64,000 bases of DNA from Porodaedalea pini (taxonomy: Eukaryota > Basidiomycota > Agaricomycetes > Hymenochaetales > Hymenochaetaceae), in assembly GCA_002794775.1 (NCBI GenBank), contig NBAY01000027.1, positions 62,001-126,000 of the forward strand, in the 5' to 3' direction. Position 1 is the stretch's first letter; every line of letters begins with the position of its first letter. A program made the position numbers and the translations under genes. Below, one piece after another: positions 32,101 to 39,825 of the stretch. The notes beneath the pieces were generated by a model that saw nothing but the letters and a program-made list of their open reading frames with translations, ran no database searches and was not told the DNA's origin.

Positions 32101-32471
32101 ACGCTGCCATTTCCCACTTAGAGGCTGTTTTTTCATTTGCACGCGACGGCCCAACTCGTTATCCGATTTCTCAATCAAAGGCGTATTGCGTGAGGTACGG
32201 TGCTTTAGCCTGGACGAAGGAAGGAGACTCGACGGGACGTGGTCCGATCATAAATGTACGGATTGCCAGATTCTCCTATTCATCTTCCGAGAACAGGCAG
32301 CTACTGCAGGATGGTATCCAAGTGTGTACACCCCTTCTAATGAATGGCGATCCTGTGGAAATAGACACCGACGATCAAAATGGCTTGGTGTCTTTGTCTC
32401 TCGACGAAGTGCATGGGAGGCTTTTTCTTGTGTACCAGACCGGTAGGATTATTGCACTTCATTACGGATAA
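20179..32471 (+). CDS. F-box/propeller-like gene split by the nested transposons
   Basis: The 5' part reads SLEALNFDVFIGLVTYLDV (F-box), SKLLRAFALTHQTWVELGRR and KGIPLPTKGFKTPDDLSP. The 3' part begins at 31093 with AVTRILPITSDIVVMLLGH and ends LSLDEVHGRLFLVYQTG..ALHYG (TAA 32469). The halves are separated by 10.5 kb of transposon (20543-31063). Removing the element and one ATGAC leaves a 44-nt GT..AG intron (20523-20542 plus 31069-31092). It splices phase 0 to phase 0, WTSRN^AVTRILP, so the insertion probably sits in an intron. Both coding halves otherwise look intact. Fungal spliceosomes rarely remove 10 kb, so the gene is probably silenced or truncated. The ORF reading into the repeat at 31030 is an artefact. 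Confidence 0.65.
20538..20542 (+). repeat. Target-site duplication ATGAC, left copy
   Basis: ATGAC directly abuts the left terminal inverted repeat. The same five bases directly follow the right one (31064-31068). Confidence 0.8.
20543..20580 (+). repeat. Left terminal inverted repeat (38 bp)
   Basis: Exact reverse complement of 31026-31063; starts CCTCATTAAGGTAGACG and ends CTCGACAAGCTG. Weaker inverted similarity continues inward (CCTCACTTGCC against CCTCACTTACCCC). Confidence 0.9.
20968..30897 (+). CDS. Chimeric DDE-type transposase, interrupted by the retroelement
   Basis: Exons 20968-21030, 21085-23673 continuing at 29951-29976 beyond the retroelement, 30030-30700, and 30770-30897. The introns (54, 53 and 69 nt) are GT..AG, and the frame closes exactly at 1,158 codons. 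The N-terminus has an acidic Ser-rich part and ADIRRFFQPRV. A captured Atf1-like block follows (21616-22763). The transposase core then runs: HTH-like LRTAQTWMKAMDYRYG and YVDGHERED (about 23335-23425); HDESTFYAND with an acidic residue (about 23545); MVSDF; AGKNREGYF; FAFDNATTHQKR with the second Asp (about 30170); CCCRR; and FYPKFHCELNFIEQCWG with the Glu (about 30545-30595). It binds the ends and moves the element. Known relatives are mostly unnamed proteins in Agaricomycetes. It is now broken by the LTR element. Confidence 0.82.
21594..21615 (+). repeat. (GGA)n tract at the left border of the captured block
   Basis: About seven GGA units coding an acidic run of Glu. A second such tract lies at 22764-22783. 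Confidence 0.9.
21616..22763 (+). other. Captured Atf1-family regulatory region (OSA + HRA-like) inside the transposase
   Basis: In frame with the transposase. Landmarks in order: SLRTGPLSPAMFAG (about 21650), LEPNPFEQSF (about 21865), LPPLASITSP (about 22125), SLRAGPLYPAMLAGP (about 22200), FRTGLTPSTGLTPLVGGP (about 22355), FPPPSPNTAAFLAM (about 22425) and a repeated GVLQQSTSAT (about 22530 and 22730). From memory these are hallmarks of the osmotic-stress (OSA) and HRA regions of Atf1/AtfA-type bZIP factors (Pfam Aft1_OSA, Aft1_HRA). No basic-leucine zipper follows. The block is visibly more GC-rich than the rest of the element and has no intron. Assignment rests on motif recognition, not on a search. 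Confidence 0.75.
22764..22783 (+). repeat. (GGA)n tract at the right border of the captured block
   Basis: About six GGA units. Just downstream, a 17-bp sequence starting CACAGTCAAATCC occurs twice (near 22784 and 22867), a small direct repeat at the junction. Confidence 0.85.
23669..23673 (+). repeat. Target-site duplication CTGAG, left copy
   Basis: CTGAG abuts the left LTR and is repeated at 29946-29950 after the right LTR. The two copies fall in the transposase codons CCT GAG, and the frame resumes at 29951. Confidence 0.9.
23674..24099 (+). repeat. Left LTR (426 bp)
   Basis: Starts TGTCAGAACTCG and ends CGCCTAACA. Carries the TATA box at 23861. A 24-bp sequence starting CCTCTTACCTCTGCG occurs twice within it (23905-23928 and 23971-23994). 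No difference from 29520-29945 was seen by eye. Confidence 0.95.
23861..23867 (+). promoter_or_regulatory. LTR TATA box (TATATAA)
   Basis: Sits 33 nt upstream of GTTCTGCTTTT (23894-23904), the predicted 5' end of the element RNA, a usual TATA-to-start distance. This divides the LTR into U3 (23674 to about 23893) and R-U5. Confidence 0.65.
24101..24111 (+). promoter_or_regulatory. Predicted self-priming primer-binding site
   Basis: AAAAGCAGAAC, one base after the left LTR, is the exact reverse complement of GTTCTGCTTTT at 23894-23904, the predicted RNA start. There is no TGG start expected for a tRNA primer. Tf1 and sushi elements prime in this way, with about 11 nt from the RNA 5' end. Confidence 0.7.
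24811..25893 (+). CDS. Retroelement Gag with CCHC zinc knuckle
   Basis: Capsid/nucleocapsid polyprotein of 360 codons. ATG at 24811 (MSTEGFSQQQMAQ) is the first good start; the same frame is open upstream but only with non-ATG codons. The middle is a Ty3-type capsid region (FTGGDDYLDFRREVLLFV, YLKGGNAATWAQNYVEE, FDDPNRKEAALKEFR). A basic proline-rich linker precedes the zinc knuckle CWICGGLGHFKDKC (about 25650). The tail is acidic. The last codons overlap the start of the pol frame at a slippery sequence. Confidence 0.92.
   Translation: MSTEGFSQQQMAQIAAIVANAFAHQANNAPAPVVAANPPTPNIEVARPREFTGGDDYLDFRREVLLFVSANPNRYPTSESKIYVALSYLKGGNAATWAQNYVEESTTSGIVTFTDSWEKFQERLDASFDDPNRKEAALKEFREKVQKDLTADKFFQQLDVIIKRAELKDDGIICDRLKRAMNIEVVRGVLRSTPVPTKYEDWKNKAIEIDRGEQQIRAIQRGRPFIPQPRPPQQQGPPARRQVAAPHVDRRDATGVTFGGAGQPMDVSMNEAQRRRACWICGGLGHFKDKCPQGKPIIQRMLELMAPGERRILADELGAMKESAFEEVVDTRRSTVEDYVEEEENDEEVVDSQGFASGQA
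25869..25912 (+). promoter_or_regulatory. Predicted -1 ribosomal frameshift signal (gag to pol)
   Basis: Slippery heptamer GGGTTTT at 25869-25875, read G GGT TTT in the gag frame, fits X XXY YYZ. A 5-nt spacer follows. Then comes a perfect 7-bp stem, TGGTCAG (25881-25887) with CTGACCA (25906-25912), enclosing the gag stop TAG. The pol frame opens only after a TGA at 25845-25847, so the shift must fall in the 46 bases where this heptamer lies. Confidence 0.7.
25869..29519 (+). CDS. Retroelement Pol: protease, RT, RNase H, integrase, chromodomain
   Basis: Read in the -1 frame relative to gag, probably as a Gag-Pol fusion. Domains: aspartic protease with HALVDSGCTGSCID (about 26140); reverse transcriptase with YLDD at 27126-27137; RNase H with VEADSSNFALGGVL (about 27560); integrase zinc-binding H-H-C-C within HDSTLAGHPGSSKT and RGCDRCQRTK (about 28160-28290); core Asp in TVDLIGELPD, Asp in DRGTQFDASM and Glu in TDGQTERVNQELE; then a chromodomain, YEVEEVIDSRL..YLVKWVGYNEPTWQP (about 29245-29345), that directs integration to chromatin. 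The stop TAA at 29517 is also part of the polypurine junction. All catalytic residues are present. Confidence 0.95.
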   Translation, partial: GFCEWSGVAIGATDQEEQETSNPDPLKYNQPFVQYVDANNVDGFPDHEVSTGVKEREEYEQLFMRGTGGRQLDLLLNVGHSVEGEVREVDAHALVDSGCTGSCIDVRFVERYGLETKRYIRPLAVLNADGTHNEAGLIEEYVDVELTIGHHKERIVLAVTSLASSNIFLGYDWLRRHNPEVDWKTGTLDFTRCPSECVVERDVEEGMRKVWRAVEETKRVREVRIDKTSWPAYLNDYADVFSEKGFEKLPEHRPWDHVIDLKPDFKPSDCKIYPLTPTEQQSLKDFLDENLKSGRIRRSISPMASPFFFIKKADKSLRPIQDYRKLNDGTIKNKYPLPLIDELVDKVKKAKYITKLDLRWGYYNVRIREGDEWKAAFRTNMGLFEPTVMFFGLCNAPATFQAFVNHIFKELIYANLIIVYLDDILILSETIEEHIDTSRRVLQILRENGLYLKPEKCEFDAKVVKYLGHIIGNGEIKADPAKTEAIANWPVPRNLKELQQFLGMGNWLRRFIKDYSKVVHPLTSLTGKKDWVWETEQQEAFEELRRRLCSPPVLVIANDEGPFRVEADSSNFALGGVLLQKQEGKWRVVAYRSEALLPAERNYEIYDKEMLAIVSALKEWRQYLLGARHKIEIWSDHANLTYFRSAQKLSYRQARWRTELEEFDFHLEHKSGKTMGKADLLSRKAGYDEGKDDNDDVVFIKDKWLNRGVVRTSREEVLERVGDAQRAQDESERPTNMVKVDGLWRMKGKVYVPSTMKEAILRECHDSTLAGHPGSSKTVELVRRDFWWASMFSDVRTYVRGCDRCQRTKALRTSRSRPLHPNTVPEGPWEIVTVDLIGELPDSKGHNAICVFVDRFSKQMHAVPTTTKLSAEGMAQLYRDHVFRLHGLPKKIIHDRGTQFDASMMKELYRLLHIEGNPSTAYHPQTDGQTERVNQELEQYLRLFVNHRQSDWKDWLPLAEFAYNNREHSATKMSPFYANTGRHPLSFDTTRTSSANMSAEEFAKHIKETHRVAKDNLVKAAEDMKRYHDRTAGASVEYRAGDKVFLDGRNISTDSPTKKLADKWYGPFDVVDKVGASAYKLKLPKRWKKVHPVFNEALLKPAVEPSFESQKQPPPPPPNIVDNEEEYEVEEVIDSRLHRGKLQYLVKWVGYNEPTWQPEKDFGENAKEAIAEFYLKHPGAPRKLDIPRSRLRPLFIDTEPDDRDLGWSGRPTLKGG
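29507..29519 (+). promoter_or_regulatory. Polypurine tract
   Basis: GAAGGGGGGGTAA lies directly upstream of the right LTR, where plus-strand DNA synthesis is primed. It overlaps the pol stop codon. Confidence 0.8.
29520..29945 (+). repeat. Right LTR (426 bp)
   Basis: Same length as the left LTR with no difference found by eye. It is followed by CTGAG (29946-29950) and the resumed transposase frame. Confidence 0.95.
31026..31063 (-). repeat. Right terminal inverted repeat (38 bp)
   Basis: Exact reverse complement of 20543-20580, followed by the ATGAC duplication at 31064-31068. Confidence 0.9.
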
Positions 32472-32623
32472 TTATCTTTGCCGAAGACCACAGCTTGCGC
32501 TTCCTTTGGGTTGGGAGAATTGTACCCATTTCATGTATTTATTCGCTCAATTTCACCTTGGATCACATGATGTACTGGCTTTCTTCCAGTTTCCGGTGTG
32601 TTACTTGTTTTCGCAGCTCTGTC

Positions 32624-33567
32624 ATGTATAAGTCTTCGCTAGAGGTCTTGAGCTTCGAGGTGTTCTTGGGTGTTGTCATTTTTTCTTTTTGCATGTTCCA
32701 GACGTCCAGTGCCGAACAAGGTGATACAAAACGGCGTATTATCTTCCCGGATTCTGTGTCTGTCCTAATAATGGTTTGCTCACGCACAATACTAATGAAG
32801 GGCCTTCGTCAAGGCATGCAGCCTTTCGTGAGTCCTCTCTTTTCGATATGTATTAATAACAAACTGATCTTTCCCCCAGGGGCACATGTTTGATCCTGAA
32901 CATTGATTCGGGCTTGGGAATCCTGCACGAGCATATCTATCAAGCATCACAACTTCTACCTTTTATGACCTCCATTGATGCACCCGTCCCGCAGATATAT
33001 GATATCGAAAGAGTTTCGACACTGTCCTGATTGCATTGCTATATCCTTTGCTACGCAGAAACCGGCCCTAATATTGACGTCTCGGTTGCAAGAACTCAGC
33101 CACTTCTGTTCTAGCCACCCTGGCATAGATTAAGATGAGTCTGTTCTCCTGTCTCGTGCACGACTCTCTTCATGGCCATGCAGGACATTGAAGAGTCAGA
33201 TGCTCGACTTTGGACCGCTGGGGGTTCAGGATAGCATGCACGTGGAACGCACACGCAGCGACTCACCGGGTGCCTCATCTTTGGCCCCCGAATTCGCATA
33301 TGTCTGCACAGTATGGTTTTCTGGCTTAGGTAAAGGGGCAACATTGTGCACTCCAAGTCCAAGGGATTGGAATCGCTGATTTCTCTATCCGTATGCGCAG
33401 AATCATCGAACATAGATTCAGGCTTATACGCCTCTTCTCCCAATAGGTGGTCGGTGGAACTCGAATCCGGCGATAGGCAGAATTACTCGATCTCCCTTGA
33501 TGCAATTCTGGGAAGACTGTTTCTTGTATACGACAGCGGGAAAGTTGTCGCTTTGTATTATGGGTGA
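32624..33567 (+). pseudogene. Decayed F-box/propeller-like copy
   Basis: Tandem partial copy of the preceding gene. MYKSSLEVLSFEVFLGVV (32624) matches its F-box start. A segment near 32885-33030, LNIDSGLGILHEHIYQASQ followed by LLPFMTSIDAPVPQIYDIE, matches its LTVDTGRGTLHQYIYHASQ part. The end SISLDAILGRLFLVYDSGK..ALYYG (33567) matches its C-terminus. Most of the middle is missing, the frames change and stops occur (TGA near 33030). I infer a duplicated gene eroded by internal deletions. Confidence 0.7.
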
Positions 33568-33921
33568 CGATGAGTCACATGCAAAGCATATTCTTACCCT
33601 GTAGAGCATGTCTGTATTGTTATCAGGATGCAACTACCTTTCTTCAATGCATTAATATTGCTCGGTTGGCGGCGCAATGACGTTTAAATTCAGTATTGTG
33701 TACTAAATTTGTATTAATATTAATATTATTCATCGCGAGTTCAATTCCCGCACGTGTAAAAAAAATACTGTACAAGTACATATCTTTATTACCTCCAGTG
33801 ACTCATCCTCCAGGTGCAATTCTTGAGCAATCTATTAACTGTTTAGACTGCCAGCTGGACGTCTGGTTGATCATCTGTGACCACGCTCTTTTCGAATTGT
33901 CTCCAGCGCGCAATCAAAGCA
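33568..33921. other. Intergenic region upstream of TrpRS
   Basis: AT-rich; holds the TrpRS promoter. A tRNA B-box-like string near 33748 was examined and not accepted as a gene. Confidence 0.45.
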
Positions 33922-35680
33922 ATGGCCTCTCAAAGAGAGACTCCCTCAATATCTGAGTTTTCGCAAGGCGTGGCGGGGATTGCACTAGCAGACGGCAACG
34001 TCGCCCAGACGTGTGTGTTACGCTGCCTGTTGCTCTCGTTTCTCTCTAATCTACTGCCTTCACAGCACCATAGCTCCAGGAGTCCCGTCGAGCGGACCTG
34101 TGATCGAGTCTGCAAAGCCGATCGAGGGTGCGCACGAGCAGGTCGTGACGCCGTGGGACGTGCAGGGTTCCGTCTCGACAGACGGCAAACAATCCGCAAT
34201 CGATTATGACAAGCTCGTTCAGCAGTTTGGCACGCGGCGCGTCGACGACGCACTCCTTGAGCGCTTTGAGCGGCTCACGGGCAGGCGCCCGCATCCACTC
34301 CTGCGGCGCGGGAGCTTCTTCTCGCATCGGTGAGTGCCACGATGCGTATCGATGCTGAACGGAGTTCTGAGAGGGTAATCAGGGAGTTTGACAAGATCCT
34401 TGATCGGTATGAGCAGGGAAAGCCGTTTTTCTTGTATACTGGGCGGGGGCCGAGCAGTGATAGCATGCATCTGGGACATATGATCCCGTTCGTTTTCACG
34501 CAGTGAGTGTATGCGCACACATCATCTTCCTGCGTCAAACTCATCGATGCTGTTAGATGGTTGCAAGATGTATTCGATGTGCCGCTAGTGATACAGCTGA
34601 CGGGTGGGTCTCTTATCAGATCTTGTTCTGTCATGGTCTGATTTGAAATAGACGATGAGAAGTTCCTCTTCAAGCACGAGCTCAAGGTCGAACAGACGTA
34701 CAAATTTGCACAACAAAATGCAAGGGATATCATCGCTGTCGGATTCAAACCCGAAAAGACCTTCATCTTCAGCGACTTCGATTATGTCGGCGGAGCATTC
34801 TACAAGAACGTTTCGAAAATCTCGCGCCAGATTACAATAAACCAAGCGAAAGCGACATTTGGTTTCAATGATTCGTGCGCATATTGTTTATTACTCTTTT
34901 CATTTCGTTAGATTTACACCTTGTACCACACAGCGACAACATTGGCAAAATTCACTTCGCCGCCATCCAGGCGGCACCATCGTTCTCGAACTCGTTCCCG
35001 CAGATTTTCGGCGAGATCACCAACGTACCTGCACTAATTCCCTGCGCGATCGATCAAGACCCGTACTTCCGCCTCACGCGTGACGTTGCCGTTAAGCTCA
35101 AATACCCCAAACCGACGCTCCTTCACTCCAAGTTCTTCCCCGCGCTACAGGGGCCGCAGACGAAGATGAGCGCGTCCGACCCAAACTCAAGCATTTACAT
35201 GACAGACAAGCCGAACGAGATTAAGAAGAAAATTAACAAGCATGGGTTTTCTGGCGGGCAAGAAACAGAGGAGGAACACAGGCGACTGGGAGGCAATCCG
35301 GACGTGGACGTCAGCTATCAGTATCTCAGCTTCTTCTTGGACGACGATACGGAGCTCCAGAAAATATATGACGTGTGTGGCAATCTATTATTGAAAGCGC
35401 TACATTGACGCAAAGTTATACAGGACTACAAAGTGGGCACACTTTTAACTGGACAACTGAAGGCCAGGTGCATCGAGTTGCTGCAGAATTTTGTTAAGGA
35501 GTTCCAGGACGTATGTTTGTTTTTCTTCATGGATAAACTCTTTATTTCGAGTTGAATATATTCTTTTTTCAGCGGCGAGCTAAAATTTCAGGTGAGGAAC
35601 TCAAGTTCTTCATGGATCCTTCGAGGAAGATCAATCCTAGCATTGGGAAATGCGTCGCGCAGACTGCACCTCCAGCATAG
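33922..35680 (+). CDS. WRS1: Cytosolic tryptophanyl-tRNA synthetase
   Basis: Class I aminoacyl-tRNA synthetase charging tRNA-Trp. Start ATG 33922 ([16 protein letters not shown]). Early exons give [13 protein letters not shown] and [15 protein letters not shown]. The HIGH-type motif is [13 protein letters not shown] (about 34470), followed by [11 protein letters not shown]. The Trp-binding region contains [20 protein letters not shown] (about 35010-35060). KMSAS (about 35165) is the KMSKS motif. The C-terminus ends [17 protein letters not shown] (TAG 35678). Without a targeting peptide, and with the eukaryotic-type N-terminal extension, it is the cytosolic enzyme. Six or more short introns, no breaks. 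Confidence 0.95.
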
Positions 35681-36304
35681 ACCAAGGCCTTGTATGCCTA
35701 GATATGTATTGTGTTATCTAGAAGAAGGGTACGAATGTCTTGTATTTCATACTTGTGCTATAATAGGTATGCTAAAAATGTTGGCATCGACTGCGGAGTA
35801 GCCCAAAGAAAGGTGTTCGTTTCCAGAGTAAGTGTCCCATCATCTTCGCAGTGATCTACGGCACAGGTCCGGTTCGCCAGCACAAATGAATGAAGAAGAG
35901 CTACTTGATGGGATCAGGATTCAGCGGTTGGCGGATTGTGTCCTTGAAATTTTCGCTGAGACGATTACGACCCATTTTTCGACAGGCATAAATTGTTTAA
36001 AAAAAAAATCCTGAACAGTTCTAGTGTAGATATAACCGAGCTTTCATCTGAGGAGGGGTGGCAGTTGTTGACTTGCCGTTGAAAGAAAGTTGAAGAAAAT
36101 GAGTCACAAAGGAGCCACGTCGATCATTATGTAATCTGTCGGAGTTTAAAACTCAGAAGGTATATAAGGACGGCGTTCGCAACTTGAACAACTCCCCGTT
36201 TCACGCTCCGTTCAAGCACAGCCACGTGCCCATTTTAATTTTTCTTCTTTTTTTATCACCGCTCGTCGTCCTCGCCGCCGCCGCCTTTCTTGCCGCTGTC
36301 CGTC
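35681..36304. other. Intergenic region between TrpRS and TBP
   Basis: Contains a short ORF (35832-36014) without recognisable content. A TATA-like TATATAAGG near 36161 lies about 140 nt upstream of the TBP start and may be its promoter. Confidence 0.4.
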
Positions 36305-37424
36305 ATGTCTTTGCCATCTCGCCCCGTTGCCTTTGGTCGCTCGCAGCCGCAACAAAGCCAATACGTCCAGCAGCATCTTCAGGCTCAGCAGGCTGCGCAA
36401 CTTCATGCTCAACAACAGCAACAGCAGCAGCAGCAGCAGGCTCAGTCGGCAGGTGCGCAGCCGAACGGCTCAAATATTGCTCTTCCTGGCCCATCGAACG
36501 TCTCTCTACCGGGCGGATATGCTCTTCCCCCTATGCAGCCGATGGCTCAGCCGGCGTATCCAGTCAAACCACAAACGCAAGTCAACTCTGTGGCTGGCCC
36601 GTCATCGTCCACGACCCCTCCGGCCCAGCCTGCCGCACCCGCAACACCTGCTCCGCTCACGCTTGAGCAGCAGCACATTACTGCCGTCGAAGGCATTCAT
36701 CCCTACTCTTCAAAACATCGTCGCGACTGTGAACCTTGACTGCCGGTTGGACCTGAAGACCATTGCTTTGCACGCACGCAATGCGGAATACAATCCTAAG
36801 GTTAGTCTTTTAAGTATCCTCACCCGCTAGGTGCCTGTGCTTCCCTTGCACATCACCAGCGTTTTGCAGCTGTCATCATGCGTATCCGCGACCCGAAGAC
36901 GACCGCACTCATCTTCGCATCGGGCAAGATGGTCGTTACGGGTGCCAAGTCCGAGGATGACTCGCGGCTAGCGTCTCGCAAGTATGCTCGTATCGTGCAG
37001 AAGCTTGGCTTCGACGCCAAGTTCTCTGAATTCAAAATTCAGAACATCGTGGGCAGTTGTGATGTCAAATTTCCCATTCGCTTGGAGGGTCTTGCATACA
37101 GCCACGGACAGTTCAGTAGCTATGAACCTGAGGTTCGTGTACTTATCATTGTCTTGAGGACAATGAACTGAACATTAGCAGCTATTCCCGGGTCTCATAT
37201 ATCGCATGATCAAGCCGAAGGTCGTATTGCTGATCTTCGTCTCTGGCAAGATCGTGCTCACCGGCGCCAAGGTAAATTGACCTCACATTTTTTCGCCATT
37301 AGCCTCTCATCATTGTTGTCGGGTCTTTCACTAACACCCTTCTCTCGCCTCAAAGGTCAGAGAGGAGATTTACACTGCGTTCAACACGATTTATACCGTG
37401 CTGTGCGAGTTCCGTAAACCGTGA
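36305..37424 (+). CDS. SPT15: TATA-binding protein (TBP), with an apparent 1-nt frame break
   Basis: General transcription factor that binds TATA boxes within TFIID. Start ATG 36305 ([17 protein letters not shown]). The N-terminal region is Gln-rich (CAG run about 36413-36440) and Pro/Ala-rich. The conserved core has two repeats: [53 protein letters not shown]; then [33 protein letters not shown] and [15 protein letters not shown]. Introns lie at about 36800-36866, 37133-37179, 37271-37354. Between AVEGI and IPTLQNIV (about 36691-36700) the frame changes by one base with no intron: the sequence reads GGCATTCATCCC where GGCATCATCCC would be continuous. TBP is essential, so sequence error is likely. 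Confidence 0.93.
36413..36440 (+). repeat. CAG/CAA tract (poly-Gln in TBP)
   Basis: Tandem CAG/CAA codons giving a Gln run in the variable N-terminal region of TBP. Such tracts are common there and are length-variable. Confidence 0.85.
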
Positions 37425-37818
37425 TGACGATGTTCTCTTGGTCTTCTCTGTCCTCTTTAACTCTTCTCTTGGTCCGCATGGCGCTCCTTTCATTCGAAAT
37501 GGACATGACCGTCGACGAGCACGAGTCATTCACATTGAGATCGTCGAGGGCGGCTCATGCGATTGGGCGACCGCCATGCATTGCTGTGCTTTATTTGTGT
37601 GTCCACCTATAAAATCCCGCATATTGTTCTACTTTATTACATTTTTACCATTTTCCCATCGTCGCCGAACTCTTCTTACATTTTGTCCTCTGTTTCTCTT
37701 CTGCCTCACATCGTGCAATATCAACATAACTCCACACCATCCATCAAGCAATATAACTACACTTTTTTTTTCTTTCTTTTTGTCTTCCAATTTTAGTCAC
37801 TAGTAGTGTACCTCGTGT
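37425..37818. other. Intergenic region downstream of TBP
   Basis: T-rich and pyrimidine-rich 3' flank. No gene recognised. Confidence 0.4.
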
Positions 37819-39506
37819 CTACACAAAGAACTTGTAGAACAGAATGCCAGTGGTTAGTCGGGTGTGCAAAGCAACTTTGTTTTTCGTCGCAAAGTTGTGT
37901 GGCGTCCTAACGAAAAGCTCGTTGCCTTGGTCGTTCTGTAGGGACAGGTAGAGCATTCCTCTGGAGCTCGCAAACTTCGCCCGTTCGAGACTAGCAAGGG
38001 TGAGAGAGATTGTTTGTAATGCTGTAAGTGAGCAAAGCCTTTTGCAATTGAACGATCGTTGTTTGGTGCTATTTTTTCCCCGAGGAACAGAAGTCTCTCC
38101 TTTCGAACGCCGTCCAAACATATGTACTGTACCTTACTCTGATAGCGATCCGAATGAAGGCCTTCGTACTCTGCCAATGATATTAGTCCAGAATTTAGCC
38201 TCGTCCGTGGTGTTTCAATAAACATAACTCGACGTCACCGGCATGTGTGGAATCATTTCTGCAATTTGATTGAGACCAATACTAATGGCAGTCATCTCGC
38301 GGTAGCGAATTTCTTTGATGCTAGAAGAATGGTCGATGAGTCTGAGGAGCAGGGGATTTCGTACCCTGCCTACTTAGAGTGTCTTTAAACATTCTTTTAG
38401 TCCGATTTGTAGGTTTCGCTTCCATGACCTCTTGTGTGGCATGACATTAAGCTATTGATAAACATGCCCATACTTGTATTTCAGGGTACGTTATGCTGGA
38501 GAATAAAGCTTCCCCGCCGGCAAGGAGGGGGTCTGCACGAGTCGACCGCATGAGCGGTGGGAGAAAAGGAATATAGCCTTGGCGATAGTCCTTGCCGAAT
38601 GTGAGATACGGATCCCTTGTATACAGAGGTTGAGCCTGAGACTCATGCACCGTAAACCTTTGGCACATATACTATATAGTGACGTTAGCTTCACTGTGCA
38701 CCTACACTCTATGATATTCTTCCGGACGAGTCTGTCCTCATCCCTGGAAGGACCAACAAAATTGCAGGAATGTACTTACGCGAATGAAGTACATCTTATT
38801 GTCCCTTCATGAGCGTCAGTGTATCATCCGACGAAACTGAAACCCAAAATTTTCGCTACCTGCATCGTCAAGCGCTTAAGAATTTGAGATTGTATCTCCG
38901 TATATTTACATCGCAGACCGCCGCCAAGCGCTGAAGTTGGCGAGCGATGATGGAACTCTGCATATGCAGTGCTAATAACATGTTAAGCTTCGTGATGATC
39001 TATCACCGTGATTTAAAGAGTGTCAATATTAATCGTAACGGAAGACGTACAGTGAATGCTGTTTGAGGCAGATAAAAGTAATGGCTATCATTGGAACTGT
39101 CCTCCTTTCTTTATATGATACTTTCGACTTGCTCAGCTAAAATGGAGAGTGCCTCTATATTGTTTACTCTCAGGCTTCAGCTGCACGCTCTCGCGGATGA
39201 CTGGCTCTCGCGGATGATTTGTGTGGCCATGCTCGATACTCCTTTTGGACATAATGATCGGCGCCGGTACCATCTGTTTGTTGATCTGATTCCCTCCGCT
39301 TGAAACGTGGTTCGTCCGTATAAAAAGGACAGATCAGAGCCGAAACTGCATACGGCTAGTAGTTGGGCGCTTATACCGTAGATTTCTGAGCCAAGGACTA
39401 GGAGAAACCCCAAGAAAGCGTTCTCCGTGACTTCGATGCAGGACGCGTTTCCGAGTCGGGGGAAGAAAATGGCAAGAAGGCAGGAACACAGCGGGTCCAG
39501 TTGCAA
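37819..39506 (-). CDS. Unrecognised multi-exon gene or relic
   Basis: Several minus-strand pieces look like coding exons. From 5' to 3' they are: LGNASCIEVTENAFLGFLL (about 39450), HMQSSIIARQLQRLAAVCDV (about 38950), YTRDPYLTFGKDYRQGYIPF plus LPPLMRSTRADPLLAGG (about 38620-38520), NPLLLRLIDHSSSIKEIRYR plus MTAISIGLNQIAEMIPHM (about 38370-38250), and a C-terminal piece ending LTTGILFYKFFV (37819). Joins by 50-60-nt introns are possible but not all frames could be closed. I do not recognise the family. It may be a divergent gene or a decaying one. Confidence 0.3.
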
Positions 39507-39825
39507 GCTACGGTATCTCGAGATTTATAGTGACACTTCGAGCGCGCGCAGTGATTATGCACGCGGTGGAACGGAAGGGCTCTCACTGTCTCAGGTTGAG
39601 GCTGTGAGGGCGGCGTTTCTTTGATTGGCGAGCGCTCCGAACACCGAAACCAACGGTCACCGTTTCCTTCAGGGACCATACCCTTGGAGCGTTTTCACAG
39701 ACTATGATATAAAAATCCACCGACCCGAGGGGCACTTGAGCTACCCCATTGTCTCCTCTATTTCTACTCTGCTGTCAACTTTGCTTTCCAATTCAACTCT
39801 GTAGCTTCGTCCTTCCTCTTTTACC

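Noticed and set aside
33735..33775. tRNA B-box-like string (GAGTTCAATTCCCGC)
   Set aside because: The upstream sequence does not form a matching acceptor stem or a clear A-box and anticodon arm.
36327..36830. TBP read from an ATG in the third frame to avoid the frame break
   Set aside because: That frame gives a non-conserved Arg/Ser-rich N-terminus, while the Gln-rich frame is typical of TBP and leads up to the expected junction.
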